A DNA stretch of 64,000 nucleotides, from positions 292,501-356,500 of the forward strand of contig JADJUF010000014.1 of assembly GCA_016717005.1 (NCBI GenBank), in the 5' to 3' direction. Position 1 is the stretch's first letter. Each line of letters opens with the position of its first letter. Below the pieces are notes generated by a model that was not told where the DNA came from, ran no database searches, and worked only from the letters and a program-made list of their open reading frames with translations. Positions 39,873-49,433 of this stretch are shown here, piece by piece. This DNA is from Myxococcales bacterium (GTDB lineage Bacteria > Myxococcota_A > Polyangia > Haliangiales > Haliangiaceae). The translations under genes and the position numbers were made by a program.

Positions 39873-42800
39873 CTACCGGCCCGACGTCGCGATCGTGATG
39901 CGCGCGTCGAGCTGCTCGAGCAGCTCGATGATCTGCACCATCTTCTGCGCCAGCGCCTGATCGCCGGCGCGCTGATCGACCGCGGCGCCGACCACCGGCA
40001 CGAGCGTGTCCTCGAGCCGGCGGATCTGCCCGAGCAGCTGCTCGGCGCTGGGGCCGCTGATGCCGGCGCCGGAGAGCGCGTCGGTGGCCGGGCGCTCGAC
40101 CGCGGCCCGCAGGCTGGCCGCGAGCGCGTCGAGGCGCGGGCCCAGCCAGCCCTCGGGATCGCGCGCGGCGTCGTCAGCGGTCGCCCGCTGGGCCGCGGTG
40201 ACGACGGCCTGTCGCAGCGCCCGGACCTCGCCGCCGAGCTCGGCCGAGGCGCTGGCGCCGGCCAGCGCGGTGCGGATCGACGCCAGCTCGACGCCCAGGC
40301 CCGACAGCGTCCCGACCAGGCGCGTGACCGGATCGTCGGCGGCGCCGCCCATGCGGCGCTGGCGCACGAACTCGTCCTTGATCTGGGTCCAGCGCGCGGC
40401 CTGGGTCGGATCGAGGCGACCGCGCAGCTCGGCCAGCTTGAGCAGGTTCTGCTCGGCCGCGGTGGTCAGCGTCTGGGCCTCGCCGCGGTAGTGGTCGTCG
40501 ACCAGCTGCTCGAGCTCGTCGGCGGTCATGGCCGCGACCACCCGCTCGGCGATCTTGCCCATGTTGCGGTAGCTGCCCTGCAGCTTGAACGGCGGCTCGG
40601 TGCGGAAGGCGTCGGCCTGCGCCGCCGAGCGGATGTACTCGGCGTTGACCTTGAGCAGCGTGGCCTGGGCCGCGAACAGGTGCCGGACCACCGCCAGGAT
40701 CTCCTCGAGCTCGACCGACGAGTAGCCGTGGGCCAGCTCGGTGGTCGGCACCGGCTCGCCCTGGGCCATGCGGATGATCTTGTGGACGTCGCCGAGGTCG
40801 CGCCCGGCCAGGGGCGCCAGCGTCGGGTTGGCGGTGAGCGCGTTCTCGAGGAACGACAGCGCGAACGCGTCGCCCTTGCCGGCCAGCACGTCGCCGAGGT
40901 TGTAGACGTCGGCGCGGTTGGCGAGCATGTCGGGGATCCGGAACTGCTCGCCGCTCTCGGTGTACGGGTTGCCGGCCATGACGACGCAGAACTTCTTGCC
41001 GCGCAGGTCGTACGTGCGGGTCTTGCCGCGCCAGACGCCCTCGATCTTGCGCTGGGCGTCGCACAGCGAGATGAACTTCTGCAGCAGCTCGGGCGAGGTG
41101 TGCTGGATGTCGTCGAGGTAGAGCATCGCGTTGGTGCCGAGCTCGAGCGCGAGCGTCACCTTCTCGATCTCCTGGCGCGCGGTGGCGTTGGGCGCGTCGG
41201 CCGGATCGAGCGAGGTGACGGCGTGGCCGAGCGCGGGCCCGTTGACCTTGACGAACGCCAGCCCCAGCCGGGCCGCGACGTACTCCATGAGCGTGGTCTT
41301 GCCGTAGCCGGGCGGCGAGATCAGCAGGAGCAGGCCCATCTGATCGGTGCGCTTCGCGGCGCCCGCGGCGCCGAGCTGCTTGGCCAGGTTGGCGCCGACC
41401 AGCGGCAGGTACGCGGTGTCGATCAGCCGGTTGCGGACGAACGACGACATCACCCGCGGCGTCAGCTCGCCCAGGCGCAGCCGCGCGCGCTCGCGATCGG
41501 CGACCTCGGCCCGGGCCGCGCGGTAGGCGCGGTAGGCCGGCACCGTCTCGGTCCGGAACCGGGCCAGGCGCGCGGTCAGCTCGTCGAGCCGGACCGGCAA
41601 CGCGCCGCTGGCGATGCGCGCGTGGCGCCCGAACAGGCCCGGCACGGTCGCCTCGATCAGCGCGCTCGACGGCTCGCGCGCCAGGGCCGGCGTGGCCAGG
41701 AGCGCCGCCGCCTCGACCGCGGCCGCGGCCAGCTCGGGCCGCGTCGCGACCACGCCGTCGACCCAGGCCCGGGCCAGCGCCAGGGCGGGGCCCGTGCCGA
41801 CGCCGAGCGCGGCGATGTCGTCGGTGAACGTCGAGCGAGCGCCGTGGACGTCGAGCTCGGCGTGGAGCGCGTCGCGGATCGCCAGCGCGGCGCCGCTCGC
41901 GACGAACCGCGGCTGCGCGGCCGCCAGCTCGCGCACCAGGTAGGCGCCGGCCAGATCGGCGTCGATCGCGGCCAGGCCCGCGGTCACCAGCGCCGGATCG
42001 CGCGCGACCTGGGCCGCGATCGCGACCGCGAGCTCGCGCCCGAGCTGGGCCCGGGCGCCGCGGTCGCCGAGCGTGCCGGCCAGGCGCGCCAGGCTCTGGG
42101 CCGCGCGGTGCCAGCGGGCGCGGGCGGCGTCGTCGTCGAAGCTGACCCAGAACATCACCGCCAGCGCGCGGGCCCCGGCGGCGTAGCCGAGCAGGCCGGC
42201 GCCGTCGCGCATCGCCAGCAGGCGCTCGAGGATGCGGGCGGCGTCGTGGTCGTGGACGCCGCGCTCGTAGCCCTCGTCGTAGCGGTCCTGCGCCAGCTGG
42301 CGCAGCGTCGCCTCGAGCGTGCCGGCCCGCACGTGGTCGTGCAGCGCCGCGAGCGTCAGCGCGCCGGTGCCGGCCTCGGCCTCGGCCAGGATCGACGCCG
42401 CCAGGTACTCGCCGCGGTAGACCTCGGCCGACTCCGATGGCAGATCCTGATCCCACAGCGCCCGGGCCGCGAGCAGGCGCTCGTCGGTGAGCGGCTCGTA
42501 GAAGTCGGTGCCGGCCAGGTGGATCGCCAGGCCGTCGTCGTGCGGCACGATCATCAGCTCGAGCGGCTGCTTGTTGACCGGGAACCGGTGCTCGCCGAAC
42601 CGGATCAGGTCGCCGCCGCCCTCGAACAGATCCGCGGCGTCGCGCTGGCCCCGGAGCGCGTCGCCGCGCGCGGTCTTGAGCTTGGCCTCGAGCTCGTCGG
42701 CCTTGACCCCGTCGCCGAGCGCGCCGAGCTCGGCGACGATGTCGCGCAGCTTGGCGATCATCGCGTCGGACGCGAAGTAGGCGTTGACCTCGTCGGCGGT

Positions 42801-45197
42801 GGCCAGGCCGGCCGCGCGCCGGGCCACGCCGTCGAGGATGCGGTGCGCGGCCTTGTGCAGGTTGGCGCTGCGGCGCTGGCGCTCGGCGGCGAGCAGCTGC
42901 TTGCGCGCGCCGACCGCGTCGACGATCTCCTCGCGCTTGCCGGCCAGCTCGGCGGTCAGCTCGTCGAGCTCGGCGAACCGCCCCTCCAGCTCCTCGAGCT
43001 GGACCAGCAGCCGGGTCAGCTCCTGATCGCAGCGCTCGGGCGTGTCGCACTGGGCCAGGGCCGAGGCCACGCTCTGGGTGATCAGCTTCACCTGGGCGCC
43101 GAACTCGGCCCGGCCCTCGCGGGTGGCCAGGTCGCGGTGGCGGCCCTCGATCGTGGCGCGGGCGCGGTTCACCCGCCCGAACGCGTCGGTGATGTTCTCG
43201 AGGATCGCGGTCCGGCGGGTGGCGTCGGCGATCGTCAGCGAGCCGACGACGTTGCCGAGCAGATCGAGCCCGCCCGCGACCTGATCGATCTGCTCGCGCA
43301 GCGGCTTGACCGCGGCCGCGGTGTCGAGCTCGCCGGCGCGCGCGGCCAGGCCGTCGGCCCGGGTCACGAGCTCGCCGAACGCGTCGCCGCGGGCCAGGAA
43401 CCCGACGCAGTCGGCGGTGACGCGATCGAACGCGGTCGCGACCTCCTGCTCGAGCAGGCCGAGGCGCGCGACGTCGATGAACCGCACCTCACCCTTGCTG
43501 ATCAGCTGGCCGCGCAGCCCGCGCAGCCCGGTCAGGGCCTCGAGGAACAGATCGATCTGCTCCCAGCCCTCCGACCGGGTCGCGCTCAGCCGCGCGGCCA
43601 CCGCGGCCTCGGCCTCGGTCAGCGCGGCCGCGGCCGCGGCCTCGAGCGCGACCACCTTCTCGTACTCGTCGAGGATCAGCTTGGCGGTCGCCTTGACGTC
43701 GGCGATCGCGGTCTTGAGATCGCCGGCGTCGGCGTGGCCCAGCCAGTAGTAGGCGTCGGCGGCGCGGGTCGCGAGCGCGAGGATGTCCTCGAACGTGGTC
43801 CGGCGCGGCGCGTCGGCCCCGGCCAGGCGCGCGATCGACAGCGCGTCCGACAGGCCGCGCACCAGATCGGCGTTGCCGACCTTGGCCAGGTAGCTGCCGT
43901 CGGTCGGCGCCGACGCCGCGTGCTCGGCCGACGTGAACGGGGTCTTCCACACCTGCATCGGGTGGACCCGGGTCGGCTCGCTCGAGGTCGAGCGCATCAC
44001 GACCATGCGGCCGTCGGCGAACAGCGAGTAGCCGTGGCTGATGATCGGCGCCGCGACCGACTTCTCGATCAGGTTGTACGGGTACAGCAGGTAGGTGCCG
44101 TCGCGGCCGCGGTGGTAGACGTAGAGCACGTCCTCGCCGTTGGGCGAGCGGACCTCGCGCTTGAGCACGTAGTCGGTGGCGTCGCCGTCGAACTTCTTCC
44201 ACCCGCCGCCGACCAGCACGTAGCCGCCCGGGAAGACGATGCCGTGATCCTCGGGCAGCGACCGGCAGCCCTGGCCGATGCCGTCGGCGCGCACGACCGT
44301 GCGCGAGCGGGTGTCGAACACCAGGTAGCGCCACACGGTCTCGCGGAACGGCAGCACCTTGAGCACGATCAGCCCGCCGGGCTTGCCGATCGGCGCGTAG
44401 AAGATCCGGGCGTCGTCGAGCGACTGGTTGGCGTCGGCCACCGGTTCGCTGTAGATGCCGCGGCCGGTCTCGGTGTTGTCCTCGACCTTGATCGTCAGAT
44501 CGCCGCCGACGGTCTCGACGAAGACCGTGTCGAGGATGCTGTAGTGGGGGTGGCGACCGGCCACCTGGTCGTCGCGCGTGACCTCGCGCCACTCGAAGTC
44601 GTAGGCCGGCGGGTACAGCGCCGTCAGGTCGCGATCGCCGCGATCGTCGACGTAGACCACCCGGCCGTCGGGCTCGATCCGCCAGCGCAGGACCTTCTGG
44701 TCCTTCCAGGTCGCGCCGGCCTGGAACACCGCGAGCAGGATCGTGTCGCGCTTGATCAGCTGGATCAGGCGCGCGTCGCGGTAGTAGCGGTACAGGTTGG
44801 CGAAGTCGCGCCCGAGGTCGGGGCTGGCCAGGAACCCGCCCAGGCCGTCGATCGGCAGCGGCGAGGTGTCGAAGCTGGCGTCGGCGCCGCCGGCCACCGG
44901 CTCGAACCGGTGCAGCGCCAGCACGTCGCCGACCTTGGTCTCGGCCTTGAGGCCGAGGAACACGTTGAAGCCGAGCAGCAGGTGCCCGCCGATCGAGACG
45001 ATGTCCGCCGGCGCGCAGTTGTGCTCGGACCGCACGCGCTCGGTCGCGATCAGCTGCGGCTCGGTCGCGCCGAACAGCGTCTTGCGACGCAGGTTGAGCG
45101 CGTCGGCCCGGCGCGCCAGCTCGCCGCCGGCCGCGGCCAGCCGGTGGCGCAACACCTCGTAGTTTCCACCCGTGAGAGCGGCGTCGACGTCAGCCAT
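39873..45197 (-). CDS. Giant DNA-repair-type AAA ATPase
   Basis: 1774 aa from ATG 45197. It matches the family annotated as DNA repair ATPase (with DUF3686-type N-terminal region): N-terminal beta-rich part (about 1-420; IVSIGGHLLLGFNVFLGLKAE.., DTSPLPIDGLGGFLASPDLGRDF), long coiled-coil middle (about 450-850), helical part, then an AAA domain near 1290-1500 with Walker A in ISPPGYGKTTLMEY, Walker B LYLDDIQHTSPELLQKF and sensor VVMAGNPYTESG. It lies downstream of flotillin and DUF1449-like genes, a repeated gene neighbourhood in proteobacteria, suggesting a membrane-linked stress machine. Biochemical function is unproven to my knowledge. Confidence 0.85.
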   Translation of the reverse strand: MADVDAALTGGNYEVLRHRLAAAGGELARRADALNLRRKTLFGATEPQLIATERVRSEHNCAPADIVSIGGHLLLGFNVFLGLKAETKVGDVLALHRFEPVAGGADASFDTSPLPIDGLGGFLASPDLGRDFANLYRYYRDARLIQLIKRDTILLAVFQAGATWKDQKVLRWRIEPDGRVVYVDDRGDRDLTALYPPAYDFEWREVTRDDQVAGRHPHYSILDTVFVETVGGDLTIKVEDNTETGRGIYSEPVADANQSLDDARIFYAPIGKPGGLIVLKVLPFRETVWRYLVFDTRSRTVVRADGIGQGCRSLPEDHGIVFPGGYVLVGGGWKKFDGDATDYVLKREVRSPNGEDVLYVYHRGRDGTYLLYPYNLIEKSVAAPIISHGYSLFADGRMVVMRSTSSEPTRVHPMQVWKTPFTSAEHAASAPTDGSYLAKVGNADLVRGLSDALSIARLAGADAPRRTTFEDILALATRAADAYYWLGHADAGDLKTAIADVKATAKLILDEYEKVVALEAAAAAALTEAEAAVAARLSATRSEGWEQIDLFLEALTGLRGLRGQLISKGEVRFIDVARLGLLEQEVATAFDRVTADCVGFLARGDAFGELVTRADGLAARAGELDTAAAVKPLREQIDQVAGGLDLLGNVVGSLTIADATRRTAILENITDAFGRVNRARATIEGRHRDLATREGRAEFGAQVKLITQSVASALAQCDTPERCDQELTRLLVQLEELEGRFAELDELTAELAGKREEIVDAVGARKQLLAAERQRRSANLHKAAHRILDGVARRAAGLATADEVNAYFASDAMIAKLRDIVAELGALGDGVKADELEAKLKTARGDALRGQRDAADLFEGGGDLIRFGEHRFPVNKQPLELMIVPHDDGLAIHLAGTDFYEPLTDERLLAARALWDQDLPSESAEVYRGEYLAASILAEAEAGTGALTLAALHDHVRAGTLEATLRQLAQDRYDEGYERGVHDHDAARILERLLAMRDGAGLLGYAAGARALAVMFWVSFDDDAARARWHRAAQSLARLAGTLGDRGARAQLGRELAVAIAAQVARDPALVTAGLAAIDADLAGAYLVRELAAAQPRFVASGAALAIRDALHAELDVHGARSTFTDDIAALGVGTGPALALARAWVDGVVATRPELAAAAVEAAALLATPALAREPSSALIEATVPGLFGRHARIASGALPVRLDELTARLARFRTETVPAYRAYRAARAEVADRERARLRLGELTPRVMSSFVRNRLIDTAYLPLVGANLAKQLGAAGAAKRTDQMGLLLLISPPGYGKTTLMEYVAARLGLAFVKVNGPALGHAVTSLDPADAPNATARQEIEKVTLALELGTNAMLYLDDIQHTSPELLQKFISLCDAQRKIEGVWRGKTRTYDLRGKKFCVVMAGNPYTESGEQFRIPDMLANRADVYNLGDVLAGKGDAFALSFLENALTANPTLAPLAGRDLGDVHKIIRMAQGEPVPTTELAHGYSSVELEEILAVVRHLFAAQATLLKVNAEYIRSAAQADAFRTEPPFKLQGSYRNMGKIAERVVAAMTADELEQLVDDHYRGEAQTLTTAAEQNLLKLAELRGRLDPTQAARWTQIKDEFVRQRRMGGAADDPVTRLVGTLSGLGVELASIRTALAGASASAELGGEVRALRQAVVTAAQRATADDAARDPEGWLGPRLDALAASLRAAVERPATDALSGAGISGPSAEQLLGQIRRLEDTLVPVVGAAVDQRAGDQALAQKMVQIIELLEQLDARITIATSGR

Positions 45198-45322
45198 GCT
45201 CGGTACCTCGATCGGCGCGCGCGGTCAGCCCGCAACAGCGGACCCGCGCCTGGACTCGCGTCTGGGAAGGGACAACCTCCGACGGGCGACGGCCTGGCGC
45301 CAGGCCGTCCGCCCGCGGCCGC

Positions 45323-47479
45323 TCAGGTCACCTTGTCGTCGTCGAGCCCGAGCTTCTTGGCCTGCTCGAGCAGCGCGCCTAGCTTGCGCCGGGTCGGATC
45401 GTCGGCCTTGAGCATCAGGTTGGCGAGGACCGCCGAGATGGTCAGGTTCTTCAGGCCCTCGGCCGAGCCGCCGGCGGCGGCGCCGATGACGTCCTTCAGG
45501 TCCTGCATCAGCCGGCCGTCCTGGAGCCGGTCGCCGAGGGCGTGGCGCACCACCTCGGAGTGATCGACCACGCCGTCGATCGACTGCCCCAGCGACACCG
45601 CCTTGACGAAGCGGTCGAAGAACTGGCCGTCGCCGCCGACGATCTTGATCTCGGCCTTGCCCATCGCCTCGGCCATGACCCGGGCCTGGGCCTCGGACAC
45701 GAGCACGCGCGCCTTGATCTGCTCGAGCGCGATCTCGCGCTCGTTGGCGAGGCGCAGGCGGAACTCCTCGTGCTCGCGGCCCGAGCCCTCGAGGGCGCGC
45801 ATCGCCTCGGCCTTCTGCGCCAGGCCGTGGGCCTCGGCCAGCATGCGCTTCTCGATCGCGCCGGCGTCGGCCTCCTTGCCCGCGGCCTCGGCCAGGAGCT
45901 TCTCGCGCAGGCTGACCGCCTCGGCCAGCCCGGTCTTCTCGATGGCCGCGGCGTCGGCCTCGCGCCCGGCCGCCTCGGCCATGGCCTTGCGGCGCACGTT
46001 CTCGGCCACGACCGTGCCCTCGCGGTCGAGGACCTGGACCTGGGCCTCCCGGACCTTGGCCTGGGCCATGCCGGTCTTCTCGAGCGCGACCGCGTCGGCC
46101 TCCTTGACCCGCACCTCGGCCAGGCCGGGCGCGGCGTGCTCGGCCTGGGTGCCCTCGGACCGGCGGATCGCCGCGCGCGCCTCCTTGTCCGAGGCCTCCA
46201 TCGCCGCCTCGGCCAGGATCATCTGGCGCTTGGCGTGCGACGACGCGACCTGCTGCTCGGCCTCGGCCTTCTTGATGTCCTTGATGAAGACCTCCTGGGC
46301 CGCGGCCTCGGCGTGGACGATCGTCACGTGCTTGTGGCGCTTGGCCTCGGAGTCGGTGCGGAGATCCTTGATGGCCTCCTCCTCGACCGCGACGGTCTTG
46401 TCGACCGCGACCCGGGCGCGGACGATGTCCGCGATCGAGCGCTTCTCGGTCTCGACCGCCTTGTTCATCTCGATCTGGCCGAGCTCGACCTCGCGCCGGC
46501 GCAGGACCTCCTCGAGGTCGTGGGCCTTGGCCACGCGCACCTTCTCGACCTCGACCTCGCGGACGCGGCCCTGCTCGCTGACCTGGACCGCGCGCAGCTT
46601 GGCCTGCTCGGCCATCTGCACCGCCTCCTCGGCCCGCTGCCGATCGACGTGCGTGCGCTTCTCCTCGTCGAGGCGGAACCGGTTGGCCTCGTTCTCCTCG
46701 CGCGCGTTGGCGATCGCGATCTCCTTGTTCTTCTTGGCCTCGGCCTCGGACCGCTGCTGCTCGAAGCGGAAGATCGCCTCGTCCGAGGTCAGGTTCTGCT
46801 TGCCGAGCTCCATGCGCTCGGTCTGCTTGAGCTGGTTGGTGCTGATGGCGGCGCCGGTGGTGATCTCGGTGATCTTGCGGATGCCGAGCGCGTCGAGGAC
46901 GTTGTTGGGATCGAGGATCTCGATCGGGGTCTGCTCGAGGTAGTCGATCGCGGCGTCGTCGAGGACGTAGCCGTTGAGGTCCTTGCCGATCACCCCGATG
47001 ATCTGGTCCTTGAACACGTCGCGCTGGGTGTAGAGCTGCTCGAACTCCATGCGCTTGCCGACGGTCTTGAGGGCCTCGGAGAACTTGGCCGCGAACAGCT
47101 CCTCGAGGGTCTGCTGCTGCGACGCGCGGACGCAGCCGATCGACTGCGCCACGCGCAGCACGTCGTCGACGGTCTTGTTGACCCGCACGAAGAACGTGAC
47201 CTTGATGTCGGCGCGGATGTTGTCGGCGCAGATCAGGCCGTCCTTGCCGCGGCGGGCCACGTCGATGGTCTTGACCGACAGGTCCATGACCTCGGCCTTG
47301 TTGACCACCGGCAGGACCACGGAGCCCGAGAACGTGACCTTGGGTTCACCGCGCAGGCGGTTGATGATCATGGCGCGGCCCTGGTCGACCTGCCGGAAGG
47401 TGCGGGCGACCAGCACCATCAACCCGAACAGGACGATGACCGAGATGCCGACGACGGCGATGAGCAACTGCTTGTCCAT
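45323..47479 (-). CDS. Flotillin/SPFH-family membrane scaffold (YqiK/FloT-like)
   Basis: 718 aa from ATG 47479. N-terminal membrane helix (LLIAVVGISVIVLFGLMVLVA), SPFH/PHB domain (about 35-230; RAMIINRLRGEPKVTFSGSVVLPVVNKAEVMDLSVK), a long heptad-rich region with EAxGKEA-type repeats (about 240-640), then a short C-terminal domain. Flotillins form membrane rings or caps organising microdomains. Upstream is the DUF1449-like gene, downstream the giant ATPase. Confidence 0.92.
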   Translation of the reverse strand: MDKQLLIAVVGISVIVLFGLMVLVARTFRQVDQGRAMIINRLRGEPKVTFSGSVVLPVVNKAEVMDLSVKTIDVARRGKDGLICADNIRADIKVTFFVRVNKTVDDVLRVAQSIGCVRASQQQTLEELFAAKFSEALKTVGKRMEFEQLYTQRDVFKDQIIGVIGKDLNGYVLDDAAIDYLEQTPIEILDPNNVLDALGIRKITEITTGAAISTNQLKQTERMELGKQNLTSDEAIFRFEQQRSEAEAKKNKEIAIANAREENEANRFRLDEEKRTHVDRQRAEEAVQMAEQAKLRAVQVSEQGRVREVEVEKVRVAKAHDLEEVLRRREVELGQIEMNKAVETEKRSIADIVRARVAVDKTVAVEEEAIKDLRTDSEAKRHKHVTIVHAEAAAQEVFIKDIKKAEAEQQVASSHAKRQMILAEAAMEASDKEARAAIRRSEGTQAEHAAPGLAEVRVKEADAVALEKTGMAQAKVREAQVQVLDREGTVVAENVRRKAMAEAAGREADAAAIEKTGLAEAVSLREKLLAEAAGKEADAGAIEKRMLAEAHGLAQKAEAMRALEGSGREHEEFRLRLANEREIALEQIKARVLVSEAQARVMAEAMGKAEIKIVGGDGQFFDRFVKAVSLGQSIDGVVDHSEVVRHALGDRLQDGRLMQDLKDVIGAAAGGSAEGLKNLTISAVLANLMLKADDPTRRKLGALLEQAKKLGLDDDKVT

Positions 47480-47541
47480 GCGATGACTCCTCGGCCGGCG
47501 GCGCCGGCCCGCAACGAGACCCCCGAGACGACGACTGGAGA

Positions 47542-48306
47542 CTAGACGGATCCGTCCGCGTCGGTCGACGCGGGCGGCAAGAGATCAGTGGCGGGCTCGA
47601 CGACGTACGCGTGCCGGGCCGCGTCGAAGTCGATGACCAGCGCGCGGGCGCCGCGGGTCAGCACGTCGGCGCGATCGCACCGGACCGGGATGACCAGCAC
47701 CGTGCCGCCGTCCTCGATCGTGGCCTGGCCGAACCCGTCGTCGACCCGGCCGGTGGTGATCGTGCAGGTCGAGCCGACGTAGTCGCGGTTGGACTTGCCG
47801 ACCTTGACCTCGAACACCGGCTTGAGCGGGCGCACGATCAGCCCGGCGATCGGCAGGGCCACGAGCACCACCGCGATCGCGATGACGATCATCAGCGCGG
47901 TGTTGAGCGAGCCGGTGCCCTGGCCGTACTCCATGGCCAGCAGCGAGCCGACCCAGGTCAAGAGCAGGATGACGCTCGCCGAGACGGTCACCGGCACCGA
48001 GGTCAGCCCGAGCCAGGCCCACAGGCCACCGTCGACGCCGTCGACGCCGTCGTGGACCGCCTCGGCGCTGCCCTTGGCGCCGCTGGTCACGGCCTCGGCC
48101 GCGCCCTTGACGCCGCCGGTGAGCGCGTCGCCGCCGGTCAGCGCCTCGCCGCCGCCCTTGAGCGCGCCCGACACGTCGTCGGCGCCGCCGAGCAGATCGA
48201 TGTCGAGCGCGCCGAGGATGACGAACAGCCAGTACACCAGCGCGATCAGCAGCCCGATCGTGAAGATGACCGTTGGAAATTGCAGCGACGCATCGATGAG
48301 CTTCAC
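47542..48306 (-). CDS. Membrane protein with NfeD/YqiJ-like C-terminal domain
   Basis: 254 aa from ATG 48306. Three to four membrane helices (VIFTIGLLIALVYWLFVILGAL, ASVILLLTWVGSLLA, IVIAIAVVLVALPIAGLIV) interrupted by a Gly/Ala-rich amphipathic segment. The C-terminal OB-like part (GSTCTITTGRVDDGFGQATI..,  LVIPVRCDRADVLTRGARALVIDFD) is characteristic of YqiJ/DUF1449 and NfeD proteins, the standard partners of flotillins. First gene of the three-gene cluster. Confidence 0.82.
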   Translation of the reverse strand: MKLIDASLQFPTVIFTIGLLIALVYWLFVILGALDIDLLGGADDVSGALKGGGEALTGGDALTGGVKGAAEAVTSGAKGSAEAVHDGVDGVDGGLWAWLGLTSVPVTVSASVILLLTWVGSLLAMEYGQGTGSLNTALMIVIAIAVVLVALPIAGLIVRPLKPVFEVKVGKSNRDYVGSTCTITTGRVDDGFGQATIEDGGTVLVIPVRCDRADVLTRGARALVIDFDAARHAYVVEPATDLLPPASTDADGSV

Positions 48307-48668
48307 GGCGCCTCCCCGCGCAAGTGGTGGACGTAGACGTACCGCAGTCCCGGACGGCGGCGGCGCCGTGGAGCACGGATCGAGACGGGGCTCGCGGCAT
48401 CGACGCTGATGCGCGATGAGCCGCGCGCGGCGCGGCCCGGGTACAACGACTGTGGCAAGACCCTATCTACATAGGGCCGCCCAGGCGGGTGCGAAAGAGG
48501 ATATGCGTCGCTGCTGTGCAGGATTTCAGCGGGGCTGCACGAGCAATTCTAGCTGGTTCAGCCACCGTGTGACACAGCGGCCCGACTCCGAATGGCCGGA
48601 CCCTCGCAGCCGCGCACTATAAATAGGTGCAGCTACGCCGCCGCCCAGGCCCGCCGCCGGCAGGCCGT
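48307..48668. other. Intergenic region upstream of the flotillin cluster
   Basis: 362 nt, no gene seen. It contains an inverted repeat CCCTAT-CTAC-ATAGGG at 48461-48476 (possible operator) and a TATAAATAG stretch near 48620. Neither is tied to a clear promoter. Confidence 0.35.
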
Positions 48669-49388
48669 TCAGGCGCAGCCGTCAGGGCCGCACGCCGGCG
48701 CCGCGTCGTCGGCGGGGTCGGCCTCGCCCGCGTCGAACCCGTCGGCCGCGAGCTGCCGGGCCTGGGCCAGCGCGTGCACCAGCGTCTCGGCCGGCTGAGC
48801 GCCGGACACGCCGAGGCGCCCGGCCATGACGAAGAACGGCACGCCGCTGATGCCCAGCTCGCGCGCCAGGCCCTCGTCGGCGCGGACCTCGGCGGCGTGG
48901 GCGTCGCCGGCCAGCGCCGCGCGGACCTCCTCGGCGTCGAGCCCGACCTCGGCCGCCAGCTCGACCAGCGTGGCGTGATCGCCGAGCGCGCGGCCCTCGG
49001 TGAAGTAGGCGCGCAGCAAGCGCTCCTTGAGCGCGCCCTGGTGCCCGTGGGCGGCGGCGAGGTGGAGCACGCGGTGCGCGTCGAACGTGTTGCCGCCGCG
49101 CACGCGGTCGATGCGGAAGTCGAGGCCGTCGGCGGCCGCGACCGCGGTGATGTTGGCGATCATCGCCTCGGCCTCCGCCGTCGAGCGCCGGTACTTGGCC
49201 GCCAGGCGCTCGACGTACGACTGGCTGTCGTCACGGATCGCCGGCGCGCTCGGGTCGAGCTCGAACGAGCGCCACACCAGCTCGACCTCCTGCGGCGCCT
49301 GCGCCAGCGCGGCCTCGAGGCGGCGCTTGCCGATGTAGCACCACGGGCAGGCGAGATCGGACCAGACGTCGATGCGCAGCGCGGACAT
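48669..49388 (-). CDS. DsbA-family oxidoreductase (FrnE-like)
   Basis: 239 aa from ATG 49388. Thioredoxin fold with an inserted helical domain. The active site CPWC (Cys14-Cys17) follows DVWSDLA; the cis-Pro region is GISGVPFFVMAGRLGVSGAQP. There is no signal peptide, as in the cytoplasmic FrnE branch. The C-terminal tail has an extra Cys pair (ACGPDGCA), seen in some FrnE proteins. Confidence 0.9.
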   Translation of the reverse strand: MSALRIDVWSDLACPWCYIGKRRLEAALAQAPQEVELVWRSFELDPSAPAIRDDSQSYVERLAAKYRRSTAEAEAMIANITAVAAADGLDFRIDRVRGGNTFDAHRVLHLAAAHGHQGALKERLLRAYFTEGRALGDHATLVELAAEVGLDAEEVRAALAGDAHAAEVRADEGLARELGISGVPFFVMAGRLGVSGAQPAETLVHALAQARQLAADGFDAGEADPADDAAPACGPDGCA

Positions 49389-49433
49389 CCCCGCAGCGTA
49401 GCGCGCGTCGGCGATCGCGACGACCACGCCGCG

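Noticed and set aside
48461..48476. Named operator for a known regulator
   Set aside because: The CCCTAT/ATAGGG palindrome is clear, but I cannot match it to a specific regulator.
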